Of a DNA stretch of 64,000 nt, positions 7,717 to 17,039 are shown piece after piece. This stretch comes from Fredinandcohnia humi (GTDB taxonomy: Bacteria > Bacillota > Bacilli > Bacillales > Bacillaceae_L): positions 465,429-529,428 of the forward strand of contig NZ_LMBW01000001.1 in NCBI RefSeq assembly GCF_001439915.1, read 5' to 3'. The notes under the pieces were generated by a model, which saw only the letters and a list, made by a program, of their open reading frames with translations, did not search any database and had not been told where the DNA came from. Numbering within the stretch: the stretch's first letter is position 1; each line of letters opens with the position of its first letter. The position numbers and the translations under genes were made by a program.

Positions 7717-9054
7717 ATGATGGAAGTAAGAGGTTTTGGTATGACTCAAACAATTAAAGTTATAGATGCAATTTGTGGAGCTGGCAAGACAAGTTGGGCA
7801 ATTCAAAAGATAAACGACAGCATTACAACAAGTAAAAAACTAGCCTTCAGAGAAACTTTAAAACAAGAAAAGTTCATATATGTTACACCGTTCTTAAATG
7901 AAGTAGAAAGAATACAAAATGCTACAAATATTGATTTTGTAGAGCCTGAAGCAGTCAAAGGTTATGGCACCAAAATGAAACATTTTCAAGCGTTAATAAT
8001 GACTGGTAGATCAATCGTCACAACTCATGAGCTATTCAAAAAGCTTGATTTAGATACTTTGGATACGATAGAGGAAATGGGTTATACATTGATAATGGAT
8101 GAAGTTGCCAATGTACTTCAACAATATGAAATTACTAAAAGTGATATTGAGATGTTGATAGGTCAAAAGACAATTGCTATTGGTGAAAAAGGAAAAGTTA
8201 AATGGTTGGACAACAATTACAAAGGAAAATTTTCCGATATGAAGATCCTAGCTGATAGCGACAACTTGATTTTACAAAATGGCGTAGCAATGTTTTGGAC
8301 AATGAACACGAGAGCTTTTGAAGCTTTTGATGAAGTCTACATTCTAACATATCTGTTCGATGGACAAACCCAATGCAATTATTACAAAGCGAACGATATT
8401 AAATTTAAAAAGTTTAGTGTTCAAAAGGTAAATGGTCGTTACAAATTAATTGATTATAACCCGCAAATAGAGCCACGCCGAAAGTATTATGATTTACTTA
8501 ATGTTTATGAAGATCCTGAGAATGCTCGTAAAAGTCCTTTAAACTCAAATTTTGATACTAGAACTAGAATAAATGACCGACAAAAGCGAACTCAGCTTTC
8601 AACATCTTGGTTTAAAAACGCTTCTAAAGAGGATTTAATCAAAATCAATAATAATCTACGAAACTATTTCAGAACAGTTGTTCCCACGGAAAACGACAAA
8701 ATATTTTGGACTACCATTAAGGAATTTGCCCCGTTATTAAAGAATGCTAAATGTAAATTCAATAAAAAGGATGATAGAACTAAGGATAATTTTGTATCAA
8801 TCAATGCCAGAGCAACGAATGAATACGCTAATAGAATTAGTATGGCATACGTCTACAATCGTTTTATTAATCCAATGGAGAGAAACTTCTTTGGCGAATT
8901 TGATGTAGAAGTAAATGAAGATTTGCTTGCAGTAAGCGATTTAATACAATTCATCTTTAGGGGTTGTATTAGAAACGGTGAGCCAATGAATTGCTATATT
9001 CCTTCAGAACGTATGAGATCATTACTGAAACAGTGGGCGAATTTTGAAATATAG
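7717..9054 (+). CDS. Phage-type SF2 helicase-like ATPase
   Basis: 445 residues with ATG ATG at the start and GAGGTAAAAG upstream. The N-terminal domain has a Walker A loop GAGKTSWAI (about residues 22-30) and a Walker B-like LIMDEVAN (about residues 128-135), with a Q-rich stretch after it. A motif equivalent to SF2 motif VI may be FIFRGCIRNGEPMN near the C-terminus. It is probably a helicase or DNA-dependent ATPase for element replication or packaging. It is followed by its own terminator. Confidence 0.72.
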   Translation: MMEVRGFGMTQTIKVIDAICGAGKTSWAIQKINDSITTSKKLAFRETLKQEKFIYVTPFLNEVERIQNATNIDFVEPEAVKGYGTKMKHFQALIMTGRSIVTTHELFKKLDLDTLDTIEEMGYTLIMDEVANVLQQYEITKSDIEMLIGQKTIAIGEKGKVKWLDNNYKGKFSDMKILADSDNLILQNGVAMFWTMNTRAFEAFDEVYILTYLFDGQTQCNYYKANDIKFKKFSVQKVNGRYKLIDYNPQIEPRRKYYDLLNVYEDPENARKSPLNSNFDTRTRINDRQKRTQLSTSWFKNASKEDLIKINNNLRNYFRTVVPTENDKIFWTTIKEFAPLLKNAKCKFNKKDDRTKDNFVSINARATNEYANRISMAYVYNRFINPMERNFFGEFDVEVNEDLLAVSDLIQFIFRGCIRNGEPMNCYIPSERMRSLLKQWANFEI

Positions 9055-9078
9055 GCGAGCAAATGCTCGTCTTTTTTT
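9055..9078 (+). terminator. Intrinsic terminator overlapping the helicase stop region
   Basis: CGAGCA-AA-TGCTCG followed by a run of T starting 2 bases later. Confidence 0.7.
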
Positions 9079-9173
9079 TATGGATATAGGCTGATTTTCT
9101 TGTTGGTAACGGATATATAAAGTAGAAGCACTTTTAATCAATTTAAATCATTAATAATCAAACGGAGGATAAA

Positions 9174-9404
9174 ATGACAAAACAAGAAAAGCAACTACAT
9201 TTTCGAGTGCCAATGTGGGTATTTGAAGAATATGAAAAGGAAGCACAAAGGACTGGTGTTATGAGGGGCGTTGCTGAGATCAGAGCTGATTTGGTGAGAC
9301 AGGCAACTATATTAAGAAATAATAGATTAGCTGAGGAAGCACAATTAACCGAACGACCAATGACCGCCTATGAAGAGTTACAAATGTTATTAAACGAGAA
9401 ATAA
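9174..9404 (+). CDS. Small ribbon-helix-helix-like DNA-binding protein
   Basis: 76 residues, ATG preceded by CGGAGGATAAA. The start KQLHFRVPMWVFEEYEKEAQ fits a beta strand followed by a helix as in ribbon-helix-helix (Arc/CopG) proteins. The rest is helical and charged. It lies 35 bp before the HNH gene and is likely co-transcribed. The family assignment is tentative. Confidence 0.6.
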   Translation: MTKQEKQLHFRVPMWVFEEYEKEAQRTGVMRGVAEIRADLVRQATILRNNRLAEEAQLTERPMTAYEELQMLLNEK

Positions 9405-9439
9405 ATTGATTATAGATATTCAAAAGGAGACAGTATATC

Positions 9440-9859
9440 ATGCCTATAATGAAAATATGTACCTGTGGAAAGGCAATTCCTAAAACAGTTAGATGTGAAT
9501 GTAAAAAGAAAGCCGATAGAATGAGAAACAAAAGACGTGCTCAAATGAAACCTGAGGAAAAGAAATTCTTTAATTCAAAAGCGTGGAAAGTTACAAGGAA
9601 GAAAGTAATTGAGCGTGATGGAGCTTATTGTCAGCGTTGTTTAATTAAATATAATGTAATAACAACAAGACCTTTACAGGTACATCATATAAAACCACGT
9701 ATCAAATACAATGGTACAAATGGTTACCCAGATTTAAGGTTTGAACCAAGTAACTTAGTAACACTATGCCAATCGTGTAATACACAATTTCAAACAAGGG
9801 AACAGTTGGACTTCGATTGGCAAGTTCCTGAAGAAGATGATTGGGTGCCAGTACTATAA
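9440..9859 (+). CDS. Phage HNH endonuclease
   Basis: 139 residues. The N-terminus has Cys-rich knuckles (CTCGK, CECK). The core SKAWKVTRKKVIERDGAYCQ, then LQVHHIKPR, then FEPSNLVTLCQSCN, shows the HNH motif with two zinc-binding CxxC pairs. Such proteins usually sit beside terminase genes and the cos site in cos-type phages, where they help packaging. Here no terminase follows; a 530-bp non-coding stretch comes next. AAGGAGAC precedes the ATG. Confidence 0.85.
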   Translation: MPIMKICTCGKAIPKTVRCECKKKADRMRNKRRAQMKPEEKKFFNSKAWKVTRKKVIERDGAYCQRCLIKYNVITTRPLQVHHIKPRIKYNGTNGYPDLRFEPSNLVTLCQSCNTQFQTREQLDFDWQVPEEDDWVPVL

Positions 9860-10390
9860 TAGTGCTGGTTACCTATGACTAAATCAATAGGGCCCCTGTA
9901 TACCATTTTTTATCTGGCTGAGGTGTGAAGAGACTGAGGTGTGGTCGGTAAGGAAAAAACTTTTCCCCTTTATTCAGATTTTCGACCTTGTGAGCAAACC
10001 TTCAAAGTCCTTCTCGAATTTCTAATCAAAAATGATTTTAAAAATGGCATATTACTTAATGAAGAATCGAGCAAACACGCACCACCATTGAGTTTCTGCC
10101 CCCAGCTATTCCCCTAATTCTTCCTATAATAATTTTAAAGTCAAATATACCAATGTAAAATGACACTGCCATCATTTTGAGATACACAAAGAAATGTGGA
10201 AAATTCATCAACAAGTATCAAAAAATGATGGAAAAACTATTAATAATGAACGAAAAACCATGTTTTTTCAAGATATTAGTGAGGTCGTTATTAACTGAAT
10301 GTGCTGTTGATTTTATCTCATTTGATTACTGGTCTGAATAGTAGACCTTAGTGTTTAGAATAATATCTTGAATCTAGTTAAAATAATAAA
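9860..10390. other. 530-bp non-coding region after the HNH gene
   Basis: No reading frame with a ribosome site is visible. Near the HNH stop is a GC-rich tract AGGGCCCCTG (about 9890) in otherwise AT-rich DNA, then a direct repeat CTGAGGTGTG (two copies about 16 bp apart, near 9917-9943). This is where a terminase gene or cos site would lie in a phage. It may be a packaging or cos-like site, or decayed DNA left when the defence cargo inserted. Confidence 0.45.
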
Positions 10391-10409
10391 ATTGAATATT
10401 AATATTCAA
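10391..10409. repeat. 19-bp repeat, left copy, containing a perfect 18-bp palindrome
   Basis: TTGAATATTAATATTCAA at 10392-10409 is a perfect palindrome, identical (with one extra flanking A) to 18162-18180. It lies upstream of the hsdR promoter at the left border of the restriction cargo. It could be an operator or a recombination boundary. Confidence 0.8.
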
Positions 10410-10483
10410 AAAGTAATTTTCTTTAAAATATTTAATATTGAAAATAATGGTAGCATGATTTTAATAAAACATGTAGATAAATA

Positions 10484-10492
10484 TGGTACAAT
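10484..10492 (+). promoter_or_regulatory. Extended -10 promoter of hsdRMS
   Basis: TGG-TACAAT at 10484-10492, about 48 bp before the hsdR start. The surrounding ATATGGTACAATTT closely resembles ATATGGTATAATTT at the RNA candidate promoter (18201-18213). No good -35 is seen. Confidence 0.55.
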
Positions 10493-10539
10493 TTGACTAT
10501 AGAGTTTGTTTAAAAGGTTTGTGGGGGTGACAATTGCTA

Positions 10540-12867
10540 ATGAACAAACAACAAATGACAGAACGTGATATTTGTACTAAATATATTACCCCAGCCATTT
10601 TGAATGCTGGTTGGGATTTGCATAAACAAATCAGAGAAGAATACCAAATAACAGACGGAAGAATTATTGTACGTGGAAGTTTGGTAACACGGGGCTCTAA
10701 AAAAAGAGCCGATTATGTATTATTCCATAAAGCAAATTTGCCAATTGCAGTGGTTGAGGCTAAGGATAATAAACATTCTATTGGTCATGGCATTCAACAA
10801 GCAATTGGTTATGGTGAAATGTTAAAAGTTCCGTTTGTATATTCTTCAAATGGTGATGGCTTTCTTGAGCATGACCGATTAACAGGTAAAGAACGACAAA
10901 TAGGTTTAGATGAATTTCCACGTCCTGAAGAATTATGGAATCGTTTTAAGCAACATGACAAAATTGATAATCAAGAAGAAGAACTAATTACAGAACCGTA
11001 TTATTTTCAGTTGGGTGATAAAACACCTCGTTATTATCAAATGAATGCGATTAACGAAACTATTAAGGCTGTTGCTAAAGGTCAAAATAGAATATTATTA
11101 GTTATGGCAACTGGTACTGGAAAGACTTATACTGCTTTCCAAATTATTTATCGGTTATGGAAAGCAAGAAAAGCAAAACGCATTCTCTTCTTGGCAGATC
11201 GGAATATTTTAGTTGACCAAACAATGAATCAAGACTTTAAGCCATTCAAAAAAGTAATGACGAAAATTAAAAATCGTAAAATTGATACAAGTTACGAAGT
11301 GTATCTAGGTTTGTATCAAGCATTAACAGGACCTGAAGAAAAGGATAAGATTTATAAACAAGTACCACCGTCCTTTTTTGATTTAATTGTTATTGACGAG
11401 TGTCATCGTGGGTCAGCAAAAGAAGATTCACAATGGAGAGAAATAATTGAGTATTTTTCAGATGCAGTACAAGTGGGGCTTACAGCAACACCTAAAGAAA
11501 CAGATGAAGTATCGAACATTGGCTACTTTGGAGATCCAGTTTACACTTATTCATTAAAAGAAGGAATCGAAGATGGATTTCTTGCTCCGTATAAAGTCTT
11601 TCGTTATGGCTTTGATAAAGATTTAATGGGCTTCAGACCTAAAAAAGGTCAACTTGATAAAGAAGGAAAAGTCATTGAAGACCGCATTTATAATACAATG
11701 GATTATGATACCAATTTAGTATTAGAGAAGCGGACAGAATTAGTTGCTAAAGTTATATCGGATTTTCTCAAAAAGCATGACAGATTCATGAAAACGATAG
11801 TGTTCTGTATAGATATTGAACATGCTGAACGTATGAGAGAGGCTTTAGTAAATGAAAACAGTGACTTAGTAAAAGAAGATTCAAGATATGTAATGAAAAT
11901 TACTGGTGATGATAACGAAGGTAAAGCGCAATTAGACAATTTCATAGACCCTAATAGCAAGTACCCAACTATTGTAACAACATCAAAGTTACTTACAACA
12001 GGTGTAGATGCCAAGACTTGTAAAATTGTTGCTATTGATTCCCGAATTGAATCAATGATTGAGTTTAAGCAAATAATCGGTCGTGGGACAAGAATTAACG
12101 AGAAGCATGATAAATATTATTTCAATTTATTGGATTTTCGTGATGTTTCCAATAAGTTTGCTGACCCTGATTTTGACGGAGATCCTATCCCAGTTGAAGG
12201 TGGGGATGGTGAGGAAGGCAAAGGTGGTAATGGTGGCAAAGGAAAACCTGGCAATGGTGGCGACGATGGTAATGGTGATGGTGGAGAAAGTCCTGAACCA
12301 AGAAGAAAGATTTATGTAAATGATGTTGAAGTAATGCTAATACATGAACGTGTTCAATATTACGATAAAGATGGCAAGTTGGTAACAGAATCGCTAAAGG
12401 ATTATTCAAAACGCAATATAAAAGAGGAATTTGCTAATTTAGATGAATTTTTAAGGCGTTGGAACTCTGAAGAACGTAAAGAAGCAATCATTGATGAGTT
12501 AAAAGAACATGGTGTTATTTTAGATGCTTTACGTGAAGAAACAGGCTTAAATGATGTAGATGATTTTGACCTGATTTGTCATATAGCATACGATATGAAA
12601 CCTCTTACCAGACAAGAACGAGCAAACAATGTGAAAAAACGGAATTATTTTGGTAAGTATTCAGAAGTTGCACAAAAAGTGCTAGAAAATCTTTTAGTAA
12701 AATACATGAATGAAGGTGTCTATAATTTAGGAGATGCTAAGGTTTTAAGACTTGAACCATTCCAAGAAATCGGAAAACCAAGAGATTTACTAAAAGCTTT
12801 TGGTGGAAAAGACGGGTGGAATAAAGCTGTAAAAGAATTAGAAAAAGAGTTATTTGATATAAGTTAA
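10540..12867 (+). CDS. hsdR: Type I restriction enzyme R subunit (HsdR)
   Basis: 775 residues from ATG 10540 (GGGGGTGA upstream). The N-terminal nuclease shows the PD-(D/E)xK core KRADYVLF (Asp58) and VVEAKDN (Glu73, Lys75). The SF2 translocase motifs follow: ATGTGKT near 190, IDECHRGS near 285, LTATP near 313 and QIIGRGTR near 511. The subunit cuts unmethylated DNA at a distance after translocation, in complex with HsdM and HsdS. A glycine-rich insertion (about residues 545-588) separates motor and C-terminal helical domain. First gene of a complete hsdRMS operon. Confidence 0.96.
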   Translation: MNKQQMTERDICTKYITPAILNAGWDLHKQIREEYQITDGRIIVRGSLVTRGSKKRADYVLFHKANLPIAVVEAKDNKHSIGHGIQQAIGYGEMLKVPFVYSSNGDGFLEHDRLTGKERQIGLDEFPRPEELWNRFKQHDKIDNQEEELITEPYYFQLGDKTPRYYQMNAINETIKAVAKGQNRILLVMATGTGKTYTAFQIIYRLWKARKAKRILFLADRNILVDQTMNQDFKPFKKVMTKIKNRKIDTSYEVYLGLYQALTGPEEKDKIYKQVPPSFFDLIVIDECHRGSAKEDSQWREIIEYFSDAVQVGLTATPKETDEVSNIGYFGDPVYTYSLKEGIEDGFLAPYKVFRYGFDKDLMGFRPKKGQLDKEGKVIEDRIYNTMDYDTNLVLEKRTELVAKVISDFLKKHDRFMKTIVFCIDIEHAERMREALVNENSDLVKEDSRYVMKITGDDNEGKAQLDNFIDPNSKYPTIVTTSKLLTTGVDAKTCKIVAIDSRIESMIEFKQIIGRGTRINEKHDKYYFNLLDFRDVSNKFADPDFDGDPIPVEGGDGEEGKGGNGGKGKPGNGGDDGNGDGGESPEPRRKIYVNDVEVMLIHERVQYYDKDGKLVTESLKDYSKRNIKEEFANLDEFLRRWNSEERKEAIIDELKEHGVILDALREETGLNDVDDFDLICHIAYDMKPLTRQERANNVKKRNYFGKYSEVAQKVLENLLVKYMNEGVYNLGDAKVLRLEPFQEIGKPRDLLKAFGGKDGWNKAVKELEKELFDIS

Positions 12868-12964
12868 AAATTAATTGGAGCACATAAGTGTTCCGATTTT
12901 TGTGTTCATTTCAGCTAGAGGCATTATGTTATACTTACATAATAAGAAGTGGGAGGTAATTTCA

Positions 12965-14410
12965 ATGTCAATTACAACTTTTGTTAAATCTATACAAGAT
13001 ATTATGAGACAAGATCCTGGTGTTGATGGAGATGCTCAACGTATTTCACAATTAGTATGGATGTTATTCCTAAAAATATATGACTCGAAGGAAGAAGAAG
13101 AGTGGGAGCTATTTGAAGACAAATACGTATCCATCATTCCAGAAGGATTAAGATGGCGTGATTGGGCAAGGCCTGATGAAAATGGACAAGCTATGACAGG
13201 TGATGAGCTTGTTGATTTTATAAATGAAAAATTGTTTCCTACTTTAAAAGAACTAGAAATTGATGAAACAACAGATGAACGTGCCGCTTTAATTAAATAT
13301 GTCTTTGAAGACGTTTATAACTATATGAAAAACGGTACATTAATTCGGCAAGTTGTTGACGTAATCGAGAAAATTGATTTTGGATCTTATGAGGAACGTC
13401 ATGCTTTTAATGATATTTATGAAACGATTTTAAAAGATCTACAAAGTGCAGGGAATAGTGGGGAATATTATACACCTCGAGCAGTAACAGAGTTTATTGT
13501 TGCAATGTTAGATCCAAAAGTGGGGGAAACATTCGCTGATTTTGCATGTGGAACAGGTGGATTTTTAACATGTGCTTTAGAACATATGAAAAAGCAACCT
13601 GAATATAAACTTACAGGTGGAGAAGAAGCTGTATTTAATGGGTTAATTGGCATTGAAAAGAAACCAATGCCACATTTATTAGCAGTAACAAATTTAATTT
13701 TGCATGGTGTAGATGCTCCTAAAATCAAACGTGATAATTCATTAGAAATAGATACTCGGGATATTTCAGATGAACAAAAAGTTGACAAGATCGGCATGAA
13801 TCCACCATTTGGTGGAATTGAAGAAAAAACAGTTCAAAATAACTTCAAAAAGGAATTTCAAGCTGCGGAAACAGCGGATTTATTTATGGTAATGATAATG
13901 GAACGATTAAAAGAAAATGGTGAGGCTGGGGTAGTATTACCTGATGGATTTTTATTTGGTGAAGGGGTTAAGACGAGAATTAAAGAAAAACTAATGGAAA
14001 AGTGTAACCTTCATACCATTGTACGCTTACCAAGAGGAGTTTTTGCACCATATACAACTATCCATACAAATCTACTTTTCTTTAAGAAGGGAGAGCCAAC
14101 AAAAGAAATTTGGTATTTTGAGCATCCGTATCCAGATGGTCAAAAAATGTATTCTAAAACAAAACCTATTCAAATTGAAGAATTTGAACTAGAAAAAAAA
14201 TGGTGGGACAACAGGGAAGAAAATCAGTATGCATGGAAAGTTTCCATGGAAGAGATAAAGGAACACGGTTATAATTTGGACTTTAAGAACCCGATTAAAG
14301 AGGAAGAGGAAGTTATTGAAAGTCCATTAGAAGTTTTAAATAAAATTCAGGAAAATCAAATTCAAATTAACAAGATAATCGCAACGATTAAAGAGGAGCT
14401 TTACTCGTAA
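12965..14410 (+). CDS. hsdM: Type I DNA N6-adenine methyltransferase subunit (HsdM)
   Basis: 481 residues; ATG 12965 chosen because GGGAGGTAA lies just upstream. N-terminal HsdM_N helical domain, then the SAM-binding motif FADFACGTGGFL near residue 190 and catalytic NPPFGG near 278. It methylates adenine in the sequence read by HsdS and protects host DNA. Its stop codon overlaps the hsdS start by one base (TAATG), indicating translational coupling. The gap from hsdR is about 97 bp. Confidence 0.96.
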   Translation: MSITTFVKSIQDIMRQDPGVDGDAQRISQLVWMLFLKIYDSKEEEEWELFEDKYVSIIPEGLRWRDWARPDENGQAMTGDELVDFINEKLFPTLKELEIDETTDERAALIKYVFEDVYNYMKNGTLIRQVVDVIEKIDFGSYEERHAFNDIYETILKDLQSAGNSGEYYTPRAVTEFIVAMLDPKVGETFADFACGTGGFLTCALEHMKKQPEYKLTGGEEAVFNGLIGIEKKPMPHLLAVTNLILHGVDAPKIKRDNSLEIDTRDISDEQKVDKIGMNPPFGGIEEKTVQNNFKKEFQAAETADLFMVMIMERLKENGEAGVVLPDGFLFGEGVKTRIKEKLMEKCNLHTIVRLPRGVFAPYTTIHTNLLFFKKGEPTKEIWYFEHPYPDGQKMYSKTKPIQIEEFELEKKWWDNREENQYAWKVSMEEIKEHGYNLDFKNPIKEEEEVIESPLEVLNKIQENQIQINKIIATIKEELYS

Positions 14411-15708
14411 TGAAAAAATATATCATTGGAGATTTATGTGATGTAGTTAAAGGAAACATACCAATCATGAAAGCAGTAGAGGGAGAGTACCCTCTTGTAA
14501 CAACAGGAGCAGAAAGAAAAACACATAATGAATGGCAATTTGACGGTAAAGCAGTATGTGTTCCACTTGTTTCTTCAACTGGGCATGGACATGCTAGCAT
14601 TAAGAGAATTCACTATCAGCAAGGAAAATTTGCCTTAGGTAATATTCTAGCTGCCATGTTACCTAAAGATGAAACAGTATTAGATGCTGAATATCTATAT
14701 ATTTATTTATCATTAATGAAAGATGAAATTTTAGTTCCTTTAATGAAAGGAACTGCGAATGTTTCTTTAACTGTAAAATCTCTTAAGTCGGTAACTATTT
14801 TAGTCCCTAGCTTGCAAGAACAGGTTGATATTGTTAATAAAGTAAATAGAATAAATAATCCAAGGTTGAATTTGTACAAATATATATTCAGTCAAGAGGC
14901 AAACATTGCGAAACTTCGTCAATCTGTTTTACAAGATGCCATTCATGGTAAAATAGTACCACAAGATGAATCTGATGAACCTGCGAGTATTATAATAGAA
15001 AAAATTAAGCAAGAAAAAGAGCGATTAATCAAAGAAAAGAAAATTAAGAAAGAAAAACCGTTACCTGAAATTACAGACGATGAGAAGCCTTTTGAATTAC
15101 CTGGTGGATGGATGTGGGTTAGATTAATTGATATATGTTCCAAAGTTACTGATGGGTCACATAATCCACCTCCTAAGAAGGATAAAGGTTTTCCTATGAT
15201 AAGTGCTAAAAATATTGTAAATAATGACCTTACATTAACTAATGTAGATCGATATGTTAATGAATTGGAATTTGAAAAAGAAAATAAAAGAACTAATATT
15301 TCTAAAAATGATGTATTACTTGGTATTATTGGAGGTTCAATTGGGAAAACCGCAATAGTAAAAATAGATACAAAAATGGTGGCACAAAGAAGTATTGCAA
15401 TTTTTACTACCTATTTAGAATGTAACTACTTTAGATTTATATTGGATTCCCCATATATTCAAAAAGTTCTTAAGGAAGCATCTTCAGGTACTGCTCAGGG
15501 TGGGGTTTATCTTAATACTTTAAAAAGTTTATTAGTACCAGTTCCCCCAGTACAAGAACAAAAACGTATTGTTCAAAAAGTAGAGCAACTTATGGATTTA
15601 TGTGATGAGTTAAAAGTAAATATTGAACAATCAAAATTAGAAATAGAACAATTAACGAAAGCAGTATTACAAGAAGCTTTTACAGTAAAAGAAGAAGTAT
15701 TAAATTAA
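14410..15708 (+). CDS. hsdS: Type I restriction specificity subunit (HsdS)
   Basis: 432 residues with two target-recognition domains (about 1-140 and 235-380), each followed by a helical spacer (LRQSVLQDAIHGKIVPQDE and VEQLMDLCDELKVNIEQ). LPGGWMWVRLIDICSKVTDG and PPVQEQKRIV are standard HsdS signatures. It sets the bipartite recognition site, which cannot be read from sequence alone. Last gene of the operon, with a strong terminator after it. No inverted-repeat hsdS fragments suggesting phase variation are present nearby. Confidence 0.95.
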   Translation: MKKYIIGDLCDVVKGNIPIMKAVEGEYPLVTTGAERKTHNEWQFDGKAVCVPLVSSTGHGHASIKRIHYQQGKFALGNILAAMLPKDETVLDAEYLYIYLSLMKDEILVPLMKGTANVSLTVKSLKSVTILVPSLQEQVDIVNKVNRINNPRLNLYKYIFSQEANIAKLRQSVLQDAIHGKIVPQDESDEPASIIIEKIKQEKERLIKEKKIKKEKPLPEITDDEKPFELPGGWMWVRLIDICSKVTDGSHNPPPKKDKGFPMISAKNIVNNDLTLTNVDRYVNELEFEKENKRTNISKNDVLLGIIGGSIGKTAIVKIDTKMVAQRSIAIFTTYLECNYFRFILDSPYIQKVLKEASSGTAQGGVYLNTLKSLLVPVPPVQEQKRIVQKVEQLMDLCDELKVNIEQSKLEIEQLTKAVLQEAFTVKEEVLN

Positions 15709-15714
15709 TTATGA

Positions 15715-15760
15715 GTCCGTTTCCTAGTCTGTGTTCAAGACTACTAGGAACGGATTTTTT
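15715..15760 (+). terminator. Terminator of hsdRMS
   Basis: TCCGTTTCCTAGT and ACTAGGAACGGA arms (one unpaired base) followed by TTTTTT. Confidence 0.85.
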
Positions 15761-15871
15761 GCATTGTAAGCATATATCACTGTCAAAACTGGAAATGAAT
15801 TGGTTATAATGGATATAACTACACAATATTATTTCGATTACAAATAAAAATAAGTCGAAAGGATGTTGTAA

Positions 15872-16717
15872 ATGGCGTTGCCTAGATATGATGAAATCCA
15901 TTTACCATTATTAAAACTGATTCACTATAATTCGGTTAGTCGGTTGAAGGACGCTGTGGAAGTATTAGGACAAGAGTTTTGTTTATCTGATGAAGCACTA
16001 ATTGAGCGAGTTCCTTGTGGCGCTAAAAAGTTTTACTCTCAAGTAAACTTTTCCAAAAAGCGATTGATTGATGCAGGACTAATTTTCAAAGACACAATAC
16101 CGTATAGAACAACGGACTCTGCTAGACAATTACTAGCGAAACAACCAAGAAAAATCACAAATCGAGACATAAATGAGTTGATAAAAAACGGAAGAATTAT
16201 AGAAATTAAAAGAGAAGAAGAATCTGTTCCCCAACCACTTTTAAACACAAATAAAAATAATGAATACTTACAGAAAATAATAGAATTAAATGAAAATGAT
16301 TATAACTATTTTGAATATCTTTCAGGGTTAATTTTGTCCAAGATACTAAATGTTAATTTAACGATAGTAGAATTTACAGCGCAAAATAATGATGGTGGCA
16401 TAGACGGTATCATTCATTCAGGGAAGAGTGACGAAGCAAAAGTCTATTTTGAATCAAAATGTAAAAAGGATAGACCTGTACCAATAGGATCTTTACGTGA
16501 TTTTGTAGGAGCACTTGTTGTAAGAAAAGCAAAACAAGGCTATTATTTTACGACAACTAGATATACTGGGGATGTAATTCGCTATGTAGATAAGTTAAAA
16601 GATCCAGATATAAATATCAATGTAACTTTAATAGACGGACATAAACTGGTGGACCTTATTTTTAAATACAATCTTGAAAATGAGATTATGCAGAACAGGT
16701 TTGAACTTGAAAAGTAG
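15872..16717 (+). CDS. Mrr-like restriction endonuclease (possible type IV)
   Basis: 281 residues. The N-terminal half (residues 1-100) is a winged-helix Mrr_N-like domain (LPLLKLIHY, KRLIDAGLI, RTTDSARQLL). The C-terminal Mrr_cat-type nuclease has NNDGGIDGII (Asp near 174-176) and VYFESKCKK (Glu-x-Lys near 192), then SLRDFVGALVVRKAKQGYYFTTT. Mrr proteins cut methylated or otherwise modified DNA. It has its own ribosome site and terminator, 160 bp after hsdS, so it is an independent unit of the defence cargo. Confidence 0.85.
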   Translation: MALPRYDEIHLPLLKLIHYNSVSRLKDAVEVLGQEFCLSDEALIERVPCGAKKFYSQVNFSKKRLIDAGLIFKDTIPYRTTDSARQLLAKQPRKITNRDINELIKNGRIIEIKREEESVPQPLLNTNKNNEYLQKIIELNENDYNYFEYLSGLILSKILNVNLTIVEFTAQNNDGGIDGIIHSGKSDEAKVYFESKCKKDRPVPIGSLRDFVGALVVRKAKQGYYFTTTRYTGDVIRYVDKLKDPDININVTLIDGHKLVDLIFKYNLENEIMQNRFELEK

Positions 16718-16788
16718 TAAAATTGGGATTTTACTAGAGGAAAAGATTGTGAAAATCCTTGGTACGCATGGCACCATTTTTCACATAC

Positions 16789-16820
16789 TAGGGAGCCGAT
16801 AAGGTTCCCTAACTTTTTTT
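16789..16820 (+). terminator. Terminator of the Mrr-like gene
   Basis: TAGGGAGCC and GGTTCCCTA arms, then a run of seven or more T. Confidence 0.8.
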
Positions 16821-17039
16821 GATTGTGCTACCTTACAATTTTGACTAGATCAATATAATAGTATTGTATTCATAAACACCAATTAAATAATTTTGTTTGT
16901 TACAAAGAAAAACTGCCTTCCGTTAACTCGATTGGCTGTTTTTTGTTATATACATCTAATATCCTTGTTGCATACATTCCACTTAGAAATTATATCTCCG
17001 TAATTTAAAAGTGTATCAATTGTATATAACTCCTATATA

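Noticed and set aside
9440-10390. Terminase small subunit after the HNH gene
   Set aside because: All frames are closed by stops within a short distance and no terminase motif is visible.
12083-12409. Frames of 74-78 codons within hsdR
   Set aside because: They are alternate-frame readings of the glycine-rich insertion.
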